From assembly GCA_026929865.2 (NCBI GenBank), contig CM049408.1:25995001-26059000 (forward strand): a DNA stretch of 64,000 nt. The letters run 5' to 3'. Origin of the DNA: Hyperoplus lanceolatus. Lineage: Eukaryota > Chordata > Actinopteri > Uranoscopiformes > Ammodytidae. This document shows positions 47,601-64,000 of this stretch, one piece after another. The notes beneath the pieces were generated by a model that was not told the DNA's origin, made no database searches, and saw nothing but the letters and a program-made list of their open reading frames with translations. The first letter of the stretch is position 1; the number at the start of each line of letters is the position of its first letter. The position numbers and the translations under genes are program-made.

Positions 47601-50592
47601 CAATATTTTGTGTGGCCACCATTATTTTCCAGCACTACCTTAACCCTCATGGGCATGGAGTTCACCAGAGCTTCACAGGTTGCCACTGGAATCCTCTTCC
47701 ACTCATTCATGACAACATCACGGAGCTGGTGGATACTGGAGACCTTGCGCTCCTCCATCTCCTGTTTTAAGAAGCCCCAAAAATGCTCAATAGGGTTTAG
47801 GTCTGGGGACATGCTTGGCCAGTCCATAACCTTTACCCTGAGCTTCTTTAGCAAGGCAGTGGTCGTCTTGGAGGTGTGTTTGGGGTCATTATCATGTTGC
47901 AGTACTGCCCTGCGGCCCAGTTTATGAAGGGAGGGGATCATGTTCTGCTTCAGTATGTCACAGTACATGTTAGCATTCAATGAACTGTAGATCCCCAGTG
48001 CTGGCAGCACTCATGCAGCCCCAGACCATGACACTCCAACCACCATGCTTGACTCTAGGCAAGACACACTTGTCTTTGTACTCCTCACGTGGTTGCCACC
48101 ACACACACTTGACACCATCTGAACCAAATAAGTTTATCTTGGTCTCATCAGACCACAGGACATGGTTGCAGTAATCCATGTCCGTAGTCTGCTTGTCTTC
48201 AGAAAACTGTTTGTGGGCTTTCTTTTGCATCATCTTTAGAATAGGCTTCCTTCTGGGACGACAGCCATGCAGACCAGTATGATGCAGAGTGCGGCGTATG
48301 GTCTGAGCATTGACAGGTTGACCCCCAACCCCTTCAAGACCTGCAGCAATGCTGGCAGTATTCATACGTCTATTTTCCAAAGCCAACCTCTTGGTATGAC
48401 GCTGAAAACGTGCACTCAACCTTCTTAAACTGGGCCGCAGGGCAGTATTGCAACATGATAACAACCCCAAACACACCTCCAAGACGACCAATGCCTTGCT
48501 AAAGAAGCTCAGGGTAAAGGTTATGGACTGGCCAAGCATGTCTCCAGCCATAAACCCTATTGAGCATCTTTGGGGCTTCTTAAAACGGGAGATGGAGGAG
48601 CGCAAGGTCTCTAATATCGACCAACTCTGTGATGTCGTCATGAATGGGTGGAAGAGGATTCCAGTGGGAACCTGTGAAGCTCTGGTGAACTACATGCCCA
48701 AGAGGGTTAAGGTAGTGCTGGAAAATAATGGTGGCCACACAAAGTATTGACACTTTGGGCCCAATTTGGACATTTTTTCTTAGGGGTGTACTCACTTTTG
48801 TTGCCTTCAGTTTAGACATTAATGGCTGTGTGTCGAGTTATTTTGAGGCGACAGTAAATTTACACTGTTATACAAGCTGTACACTGACTACTTTACATTA
48901 TATCAAAGTGTCATTTCTTCAGTGTTGTCCCATGGAAAGATATAATGAAATATTTGAAGAAATGTGAGGGGTGTACTCACTTTTGTGAGATACTGTATGC
49001 TCATATTTGAATGCAGTTATTTCACTCTGATTGGCCTATCTCTGTATAAGGAATAGGGTTAGGCATTTTTTACTTATAGATGGCATCATGAAACTTTGCT
49101 TGATTATGGAGAGTTGATGTAAGGGCTCTAGAAGTTGGGAGTATTCAAAAAATAACCAATGTTGAGATTATGGCCGTTAAAGATGGTTGTATAAGAGAAA
49201 TACACAGACAGCAACAGAAATGAAAGACCGAAATGGACATTTTGGAGCAATTTAGGCAAAAATCTCAAGAGTTTTCTTGCCTTAATTAACTGTAAAATGC
49301 CTTCCTGTGTTTTATTATATTTGACCCTGTTGTGATTCCATAGATGGAGGCACGTCAGCGTCCAGGTCGGCTGGAACTCCTCGCCATGGAAACGACTCCA
49401 GCAAGATCCACCCACATAGAGAAGGTCAGAGATGCTCACACAGTGTTAAACTTCTTCTTGCTAAAGTGATAAAGATAAATACTGAGCCAATACCGTATTG
49501 GCTCAGGCCTCGTTGCAGTGGTCGCGGGTTCAAATCCAACCTGTGGACCCTTACTGCATGTCATCCCCCCTCCCTCTGTCTCCCATTTCAACTTTGTACT
49601 AATAAATAAAGCTTGAAAAGGCAAAAAAAAAACAAACAAAAAAAAAACTGTTTCACTAACATTAACGTGTTTTCTGCAGGGATTTCTCCCAGGAACAGCC
49701 TGGAGGTCCTCACTCCAGAGATCCCCGGAGACAGAGACCGAGGGAACTGCATCACGTCTCTGCAGCTCCATCCCAAAGGCTGGGCCGCGCTCATCCGCTG
49801 CTCCAGCAACACAGACGACCAGGAGGTGAGGGGCATGTAGCTGCAGAATTAACTCCCAAGTTATGAACTATTCCAAACACTTTCACATATGAAAAACTGT
49901 TGAGAATCGATTCAACGGAAGTTATTGATTTAGTCTGTGTTTTTATCTACTGCTGGAAAATGATATAACACTGTTGGTTGGTGTCACTGCAGTTCCTGGG
50001 CCAAAGACCTGTGTTCTTCCAGTGACAGCGACAACATGATTGATATTTTCAGGGCCTTTTTATGGGACATACTAAATTTAACCCTACACCTCCATCTTTC
50101 TCTGCAGTGGACGTTATTTGGAAAAGTGTCTTAACGGGAATATAGACCTTAATCAGAATATGCTGTGCATGTAAACGTGGTCTAACCCAACACCTCTCCC
50201 CCTCTCTCTCCTCACAGTGGACGTGTGTGTATGAATTCCAGGAGGGCGCTCCGGCCACGCGCCCGCTGGTGTCGCCGCGCTGCTCCCTGCGTCTGACCCA
50301 CTACATCGAGGAGGCTAACGTGGGCCGGGGATACATCAAAGAGCTGTGCTTCAGCCCCGACGGCCGGCTCATCTGCTCCCCTTACGGCTACGGCGTGCGT
50401 CTCCTGGCCTTCGACGACAACTGCGGGGAGCTGATAGACTGTATGCCCGTACAGACTAGCGTACTGAGGGAGATCCGCTCCATATACTCACACAGCGACG
50501 TGGTGCTCACTACCAAGTTCTCCCCCACACACTGCCAGCTGGCCTCGGGCTGTTTGAGTGGACGCGTCGCACTTTATCAGCCAAGGTTTTAG
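44323..50592 (+). CDS. dcaf10: DDB1- and CUL4-associated factor 10 (WD40), 7 exons
   Basis: Substrate receptor for CUL4-DDB1 ubiquitin ligases; substrates are little known. Exons: 44323-44789, 45997-46110, 46456-46653, 47036-47238, 49344-49424, 49680-49825, 50218-50592; 527 residues (human 559). The N-terminus is acidic and Ser-rich (EEDADIDDSSDVEDD). The conserved entry GVFVDPARDNFRNMTSLY is followed by WD40 repeats (THGAVFNLEYSPDGS, AHEDCVNNIRFLD, CSDDTTIALWDLRKL, TSGFDGNVITWDTNR). WDLR at about 213-216 is a WDXR box, the DDB1-contact motif of DCAFs. Exon 5 encodes a Ser/Gly-rich linker; exon 7 holds the final repeats and ends LYQPRF. Start: the first ATG after the CpG-rich leader. Intron 4 carries a Tc1 element, intron 5 a SINE fragment. 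Confidence 0.94.
47600..48424 (-). pseudogene. Broken Tc1 transposase, main copy
   Basis: Minus-strand reading gives the second helix-turn-helix region (NTASIAAGLEGVGGQ), then VLWSDETKINLFG with the first catalytic Asp. It continues in another frame as LQHDNDPKHTSKTT (second Asp) and SPDLNPIEHFWG (Glu), ending ENNGGHTKY. A frameshift with a stop lies near 47976, and the N-terminal DNA-binding start is missing at the arm boundary. Non-functional. Confidence 0.85.
48425..48750 (+). pseudogene. Second, inverted copy of the Tc1 transposase C-terminus
   Basis: The plus strand reads MQHDNNPKHTSKTT..SPAINPIEHLWG..ENNGGHTKY. This is the same region as the minus-strand copy at the other end, with several substitutions (for example PAINP for PDLNP). 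Confidence 0.85.
49505..49645 (+). mobile_element. Head-truncated SINE (dcaf10 intron 5)
   Basis: Starts within the tRNA-like part (B-box GGGTTCAAATCC), then TGCATGTCATCCCCCCTCC, CCATTTCAACTTTGT, AATAAATAAAGC and an A-rich tail. Same general plan as the 21.4-kb SINE. It ends about 35 nt before exon 6. Confidence 0.7.
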
Positions 50593-53500
50593 CTATAAGG
50601 TGCGGACGAAGGGACAATCCACTGCAGACCTGGGTAGAAAAAGCTACCAAGAGTTACACAGAAAAGTGCATATATTAATATTATTATTGTTATTAGGGAA
50701 GCGCTAATTAGGGTTCCTGCACAAATCTAAAAATGTGTATAAGGCCTCAAAAAGCCGTGCTACATATTTTCTATGATTTTACACTGCTATTATCTGATAT
50801 GCAGATTTTTGTTGTGCAAAGACGAAAGCTAATATTATTAAGGCATTATTGGTATCCTTTGGTATAAATTAAACCATTAAAGGACAACAAATCTGAATCT
50901 TTAGGAACCAAGAAAAAACCTGTAATAGCATTTGTTTTAAAGTGCTCAAGTAGAACAGATTGGTGGCATTAGCTGCGGCCAGATAGTTCAGGTAGTCATT
51001 GTATAAAATGGAATATTTCGATTTTTCTGGACCTTCTGCCAGACAATCTCTATGGAAAACTCCCCCGTCCCCCGTCCCCTCCTATTTGGCACCTTATCCG
51101 GGATAAACCTTAAAGCATATACATACTTCTAGACCCAGGTCTGCAGCTGTGAAACAGACTGAGTTTGTTTCACGCGGTAATCGTCAGCTGACTTGGAAAA
51201 ATCAAATTTAAATAAAGAAGGAGCTGTGGCCACTTGAACCAGTGTTGGATGCAAACTTTCAGCCTCTCTTGCCATGAACTTCCAAGAAAAATTCAATTTG
51301 AAAATGGAAGATTTTGAGGAAATGCAACAGAAAACTGGACTCTGGCTCTTTTTCATACTAAAAGATTCATTTTGGTCTGTCATAACAGCAGTAGAAAAAC
51401 GTTGACTTCTTCTTGAGACTCGGGACATCCACATGTTGCCGTCTCGGGGACAAATAAAAACAAAAACAGTAAGGAACGCTAACAAACAAAAGAATAAATA
51501 TTAATCCATTCATTCTAACGGGACAAACAAGAATCGCTCTGCTCATGCCTTTTTTCTCTACAGGTGCTGCTTCTCTGCTCAAACAATCTGAACTTTGAAC
51601 CCCCCCCCCCCCACACACACACACACACTTTAATGACCTCATCATCAATGCCTTCAACCCTTTTAACTACCTTTCCTTTTTTTTCGTTTTCTATCACCAC
51701 CTTGTTTTCCCGTGGTTTAGGTTTTTAGAGGTTTTATTGGTCTAGTAATGTCGGCACTAACCTGTTCACGGTGTTTGATTGGTTTGATTCTACGGTCACT
51801 TTTTTGCCATTGTTATTGTTAGGGCCACTTTATATGGAAGAGTTGTAGGGACCACTGGAGTGAGAGAAAAAAACGAGTGGAGTAGTCTTGATTTTTTTTA
51901 AATTATTATATTTTTATGCACTCCGAGAAAAAAGTTATGTTGTAAAAAAAAATAAAAGTGTAACAGTTCGACACTGCGTTGAAGTTGGAAAGTTTTTGAC
52001 ACAATCAAAATTCAAACAATAACACAACGTCATTAAAACACTTAATTAACACAATTGTATTTCAAGTTAATTCTCGATGTGCAATGTAAAAATAAAAAAG
52101 CTTCCTCCTGTAATTTCTTTTTCTCCTCCATGGCCCTAATAATCTTCTGCCACTTTAGGACAAGCTACAGAAATAATTTCCTTTCACAGTTCGTGTATTT
52201 GTATCTTAAGCCTGTGAGTAGACACTTCATGCTGTCTGGGAAATAGAAAAGCTCCGTTTAGGAAAGTATCCCACGCTGAAATTTACCAGATCCGTCTTCC
52301 ACTTTTGCAAAGAAAATATTTAGAATTACATAGTTCCTCCCTTAAAGATAAGGCTGGCAGTATTCTGTTTATTATTTTTTTTACACAGAGCAAGGCGGTC
52401 TGACTTTCGTACTTTTGTGAGGCAGTCCAATGGTTCCTACTGAGTCTACTAAGTCTTTAGGAAAACAAAACAACTTTTTGGTGAAGATTTCTAGAAACAT
52501 CTGGCCATTGCAGGTTTTAACACACATTATACATGTGGATATTGGGTTTGTTTGGGACTACTTTCAGTCGTAGAGTGATTCACAATAAATGTTCCAGTGA
52601 GTATTTACAGCAGCTAGAAAGTTTATACAGGATTAATACAGACTAACTACAGTTTATAGTAATGAAGGAACATGTCTGCCAGTGCAACTGAGCGTCTCAT
52701 TGACTTCTGATAACAATTGAAACAATGCTAATAAGTCAAATCAATTCAAAGGTATTTGGGATGTTTTCAAGTGGTTTATTGATCCCGAGAGAAATATATC
52801 TAGAATATTTCCAGCCTTATCGGTTAAATCGGCTTGTCAAACAACAGTATTTGATAGAAAGTTGCCTCTGTGTCGTTCGTTTGATCTTCTATAAGGTGAA
52901 ATTGTTGCCAAGAAACTTGTTTTTTTTTGCCTAATTTTGTTGGTTTTTGAAGATGGTTTTAAACCACGTAATTTTCATCATTTCACATTATTCGTCAATA
53001 ATGTTTTGAAGCGATTTGAATTGTTTAGACTGTTCTACTCTCTGCAATGCTTTTTCTTGTGTTCAACCAGTTTAGTATAGTAGCTACTGCTGCTGTTGTA
53101 AGAGCAAAGGCACACTCTTGGATGTTACCTAACCTCAATGTGAACTGGTTACACTAGATTAACTAACTGATTTGAAGAATAGATGTTACAGTTAAACTAA
53201 AACGACAGGCATTAGCTTATATACTACTATGCATACCGGCCTTTAATGAAGATTAATTTTTGCGCGGGTGATGTTCTATGTGGAGCTGTTGGATGCCAAA
53301 TTGTTTTTATTTTTTGCTTCTGCTCTGTAGTGAGATATGAGCTGAGGACTTGAAGGTAAACATCTGATAGTGTGGATTTAAAACAAATGTGTTCTTTACA
53401 TGTGTCAAAAGATTACACTTTAAAAAATAATTTACTGATTTTTTTATTTATTTTTTTAACACTGATTAACTGATTGTTTAATCATTAGCCAGTTAGCTTT

Positions 53501-55285
53501 TCCTGCACTTTTTTAAAGGTCCCTCATTAACACCTGATTTCTCATTTAATCCCAATACAATCTAACGTGTAGAACCGTTTTATGTTTGGTTATGTACCAT
53601 TTTCCTGCCTGAAACCAGTAAACTTTCCTAGAGTCTCCACAACCACACAATAAAGGAATAGTCCAGGATATAACTGGTTTTCTTTCAGTAAGTTAAAGGC
53701 AAATATTACACACTCATCATAAGTAAATATCACACTAATGGCTTTAAGACATTAGTTAGTTACTTTGTCTAAGACGAAGATAAAGGCCGAAAGTGTGAGA
53801 TTGACGTATTATGAGTGTCTTAGATTACTTTTAACTTCATAAAAAATATTCCATAACAATAACCATTTACAATTTAAAGTGGTATAAATATCTAGCTAAC
53901 CGTACAACAGAATGTTTCATCATCGTTTTCCCTAGAACCAGTTTGAAAACAGAAAACATGCTTAATACAAGAAATCAACTAAGATTTTGAGGTGAAAAGA
54001 TTAAGATGTGATGTCGGTGGTCTGTGTGTCACGGAGGATGCTTTTTTTCAACACTTTGTACCTCAGTTAGCAGCTCAAAATTTTGGTTTTTCCACTAACA
54101 AAGGTCTTTCACTTTATATTCACAAGCTCTTTTGGAGAAAAGTGTCTTATCTGCCATTTTCATTTCAGGAATAGCAACAAAACAAAAAAAATCCGGGTTC
54201 ATTTAATAATGACATGTGTTCCCTCCTTTCACTCTGTCCGTCCTGTTTAAGGGTTTAAAGTATTATTGAAAAATGTAATGTTATGGTGACCTGTTCACCT
54301 TGTCGCCATGACGAACACATGTTGAACTGTTCTGTTGTTTCCTAAATGGCTACAAACTGCAAGTGATCCCAACAATGATACTAAAAATGGTACTTATTAT
54401 CACTGAAATAAAATAAAAAGTTAGCTTCTTTTGCACTGTTGACTCACTGTTTGGTGTTTGACATTCATTTTCTTCCAGTATTAAAATTCCACACATGAAG
54501 TGCTTGAAATTGACCACTAGTAGGCAGTGACAAACAATGCTGTAGCAGTTTTTTTTCAATTTACAGATTTGGACACTAGAATATAGATAACAACACACGT
54601 AAGTGATATTTATTTCAGTTTCAAAATGTCCTCCTGGACTTCAGTCAAACAAATAAAACAATGTTAGAAAAAAAGTTGTCACATATCAGACCAGCTGACA
54701 GTCAAAATCCTCAACTCAGTCGTCGTAGAGATAGGCATCAAACACTATAGCATTGTCAGCTATAATGTAGAAAGAAAAAAAAAGTGAATTTGAAGTGTAT
54801 CAGTCAAGGACGTCCATCAGTGTGAAGATATCCAATATTCTTCAAAAATGTCTGTAACTTGTTTATGTAATTTGAATTTTGTAACAAGGCATTTTGTTGA
54901 GGCATTCATATGCAGGCAGTTTGATGTATTGTCAAAAGATCGACTTCAATCTTAAAATGTCAGCTTTAATGTTGACATTTCTTATTTATTTACGAAATGG
55001 AAAATTCTTGACATTTTCGACTTTTTGTGCATTAAGGGGGGAAAACTTTAAAAATGTCCCCACCCCTGGCCCCAATAACCTTCTGTATGACGTAATAGAC
55101 TAGTGGGCTATGTCTTAATATCACTGGGGCTATATGTAGAAAATCATATTATTGTAAAACGGGTGAACCGACCCTTTTAATAGGGCCCTATAGTGAAAAC
55201 ATGTCACCATCCCTAGAGGTCAGTTTTCAAAACCAATCTTCTTCCACCTATGATCCAGATTCCAGCTCATCTCCTGAGCCCCCCT
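50593..55285. other. dcaf10 3' UTR and dcaf10-cpxm1 intergenic region
   Basis: The genes converge here. A short C10/AC tract is at 51601-51628. AT-rich sequence from 52.0 to 55.2 kb shows no coding exon, RNA gene or clear repeat that I can support. Confidence 0.45.
51951..51956 (+). terminator. Candidate polyadenylation signal of dcaf10
   Basis: AATAAA preceded by an A-run, about 1.36 kb past the dcaf10 stop. It would give a long 3' UTR; the cleavage site is not visible. Confidence 0.5.
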
Positions 55286-59129
<3,844 letters not shown>

Positions 59130-59248
59130 TTACTGTGCCAGGTGATACATTTGAAAGGGATTTGGATCTAGGTCGACATCAACTTAAAGTACGTACTTAC
59201 AACCGTTGTATGCACTTTTAAATGCTATTTGGAGTGGTGCTGTAAAAC

Positions 59249-59392
<144 letters not shown>

Positions 59393-59954
59393 GTATTTCT
59401 ATCAATATGTGATAACTATTTCTATCAATATGTGATAACTATAGCCCTAACCCTCTAACCCTCTAACCATAACCTTTTGCCTTTGTCATTTTTCCTCTAG
59501 CCCCTGTGTTAACCTATATAACTGTATTGGAATCTCTATTAATTTATACAGTATAAAGGATGAAGAAGAATACACGGGAGATAATGCAAACTAAAGGTTG
59601 CCTATTCTGAACATAAGTGCAAAGTTCACAACCTCACAGCTTCAACATTTCTCTGTAAAACCTTCTAAGTGAAGACATTACATTTACATTGACAGGAGCA
59701 TAGCGGGGAGATGTAGTGAACTTGTCGGGGCCCCTCACCAGTTGTGACACGGAACACAAAGGGATCATAGGGTCACAGGGGAAGCCTTGTAATCCAGACT
59801 AAACTCTGTCAGATTCCCTCTCTCTCTTTAAACTGAGCTTTCCTCTTTGGGGTCGACTCGGTCTTAATATTACTGCAACAAATAAACACAAATCTATTTT
59901 GTGATTAAATATATAATTTACGCTGTCCACACAAAACCTTTTCAATGCAAACAT

Positions 59955-60358
59955 GCTTGTTGTCAAAATCAAGTTGTCAAAATCAGTGAACACCGATTAC
60001 ATACCGGTTTACAGAGCCTAGGTTGTCTATTACTTAACAATGGAATTTTTTTCAGCACACACACACAGGCAGGTAGCAGATCGTAAGGAGATATATACTG
60101 ATTTTGACGAAAAGTGATATATTTTTTTAAAGATATTTTTTGGGCATTTCTTTATGCTTTATTGATAGTGTAGAGACAGAGTTGAAATGGGGCAGAGAGG
60201 GGAGTGACATGCAGAGAACGACCGCGGGCTGGAATCGAACCCGCGTCCGCTGCTGGCCGAGGCCCATGGGGGGGGACGCCCTACCAACTGAGCTAAGGGC
60301 GCCCCACGAAAAGTGATTTTGACAACAAGCTTTCCCCAGAATCGCTGACTACACCTAA
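59955..60358. mobile_element. Palindromic MITE, copy D, split by a SINE
   Basis: Shares 'gttgtcaaaatcagtgaaca', 'tttacagagcctaggttgt' and the end 'CCAGAATCGCTGACTACACC' with the 32-kb copy. It is interrupted at 60118 by a SINE; the sequence resumes at 60306 after the duplicated target. Confidence 0.75.
60119..60305 (-). mobile_element. tRNA-derived SINE inserted in a MITE
   Basis: Minus strand: head GGGGCGCCCTTAGCTCAGTT (A-box) at about 60305, B-box GGGTTCGATTCC (60234-60245), body TGTCACTCCCC, tail AATAAAGCATAAAG and T/A-rich. It is flanked by a 12-bp duplication ACGAAAAGTGAT (60107-60118, 60306-60317). Same family as the SINEs at 9.7 and 21.4 kb. Confidence 0.9.
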
Positions 60359-60639
60359 GAATGGAGGGATATAATGATTCTAAATTGATACTACATTATA
60401 GTTTATTATACACATCATCCAGCTTAAACTGAACAGAAGGAGCCTCACTGTGATAACCACCCAGGCTCATGCAATATCAGAATGAGCCAGTCTGTCAGGC
60501 AGCCTTATAATCCACTTCCCATCCCGTATCCAGAAGTGTGTCAATGACAGTCGAACAGCTGCTGTTTTAAGGTGAAATCAGCTATATTGGGCCATCGGGT
60601 AAAATGGGCCAATGGGGTTAGGGTAAGGGGCTAGCTAGG

Positions 60640-60810
60640 GAATGCATCTTACTCTTCTGTCTGTACATTTGATAATGTTCTGACTCTGACTCTATTTATA
60701 TGTTCTCTGTTGTTCTTAAATGATTGTCTGTAACTTTGAAACTGTGCTGCTGCCTGTCTTGACCAGGACTCTCATTGAGACTTTTCCTGGGTAAATAAAG
60801 GTTAAATAAA
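60640..60810 (+). repeat. Non-LTR retrotransposon-type 3' end
   Basis: 'cttgaccaggactctcattg' followed by 'cctgggtaaataaaggttaa' resembles a common fish LINE/SINE tail. The SINE tail at 41.96 kb has a comparable phrase. Family not named. Confidence 0.5.
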
Positions 60811-60891
60811 AACTATGTCAATGAAGGTCCTCACAAGTATTTAGCAAGCCATTATTTTCCCCTGAGTTTGTGTATTCTAGAACACTCACTT

Positions 60892-60998
60892 ACATCATGC
60901 ACATAAATTAGAATACTACTGTTCTAAAATGACATCATGCGCATAAATTAGAATACTACTGTTCTAAAATGACATCAAGTGCATAAATTAGAATACTG
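60892..60998 (+). repeat. 40-bp tandem repeat, 2.7 copies, upstream of the tandem-exon gene
   Basis: Units at 60892-60931, 60932-60971 and 60972-60998 (partial). Each contains 'ACATCA.G.(A/G)CATAAATTAG', and two carry a TGACATCA (CRE/AP-1-like) core at 60930 and 60970. The inverse TGATGTCA lies at 61018. It sits 140-250 nt before the ATG at 61140, so a promoter role is possible but unproven. Confidence 0.8.
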
Positions 60999-61139
60999 AC
61001 GGTGTAATGGAACTGTGTGATGTCATAATTTTGAGGAGGAAAAAGCTTCATTTCAGTCCTGGACCTTCAACTGGTAAGCAGCAGAGCAACACAAGCTCCT
61101 CAAACTCATCAAGAAGAAGAAACTGAAGACTAAACCAAC

Positions 61140-64000
<2,861 letters not shown>

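Larger units (their letters stand above)
47355..48995. mobile_element. Tc1/mariner element with fold-back structure (dcaf10 intron 4)
   Basis: The ends CAGTATCTCACAAAAGTGAG and the exact inverse are each bordered by TA (47353-47354, 48996-48997), the Tc1 target. The inverted arms are unusually long: 47355-47925 mirrors 48425-48995, about 571 bp each. Both arms encode the C-terminal half of the transposase. The unique centre is about 500 bp. It lies in a dcaf10 intron. Confidence 0.88.

Noticed and set aside
60892-60998. Possible CRISPR-like array
   Set aside because: The repeats are directly adjacent with no unique spacers, in a vertebrate genome. It is a plain tandem repeat.

Overview
The window is nuclear DNA of a ray-finned (teleost, probably percomorph-like) fish. 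The genes are split by GT..AG introns and their products match vertebrate families. The spaces between exons carry typical fish repeats: tRNA-derived SINEs with intact A/B boxes, a Tc1/mariner element, hAT-type elements with 8-bp target duplications, palindromic MITEs, LINE 3' ends and many long microsatellites. Families were recognised by reading translations against remembered vertebrate proteins; no search was run.

Layout. (1) 1.4-13.4 kb, + strand: a complete 13-coding-exon ezrin gene, intact except for a 1-nt deletion in exon 8. (2) 15.7-18.8 kb, + strand: a two-exon TASK-1 type two-pore potassium channel (kcnk3). (3) 22.9-27.1 kb, + strand: a seven-exon mitochondrial amidoxime-reducing component (mtarc1/marc1). 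(4) 30.2-38.0 kb, - strand: an 11-exon secreted HHIP-like protein (hhipl2). (5) 38.6-42.8 kb: a repeat nest of imperfect tandem copies broken by two hAT elements and a SINE. (6) 44.3-50.6 kb, + strand: a seven-exon dcaf10 (WD40 substrate receptor of CUL4-DDB1) with a fold-back Tc1 element in intron 4. (7) 55.3-59.1 kb, - strand: the last six exons of cpxm1 (carboxypeptidase X1), convergent with dcaf10; its N-terminal exons are not seen in the window. (8) 61.1-64.0 kb, + strand: an unrecognised gene model of five in-phase exons (0-0), at least four of which look like duplicated copies. Each of its last three introns is largely a GATA/GACA-type microsatellite. It runs off the right edge.

The genes do not form a pathway. 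The set is a stretch of ordinary vertebrate genes with dense mobile-element content in introns. The most unusual material is the tandem-exon gene and its 40-bp repeat-containing upstream region. Other points worth checking are the ezrin frameshift, the paired TG/CA repeats just before kcnk3, the hhipl2 acceptors built next to repeats, and the fold-back Tc1.
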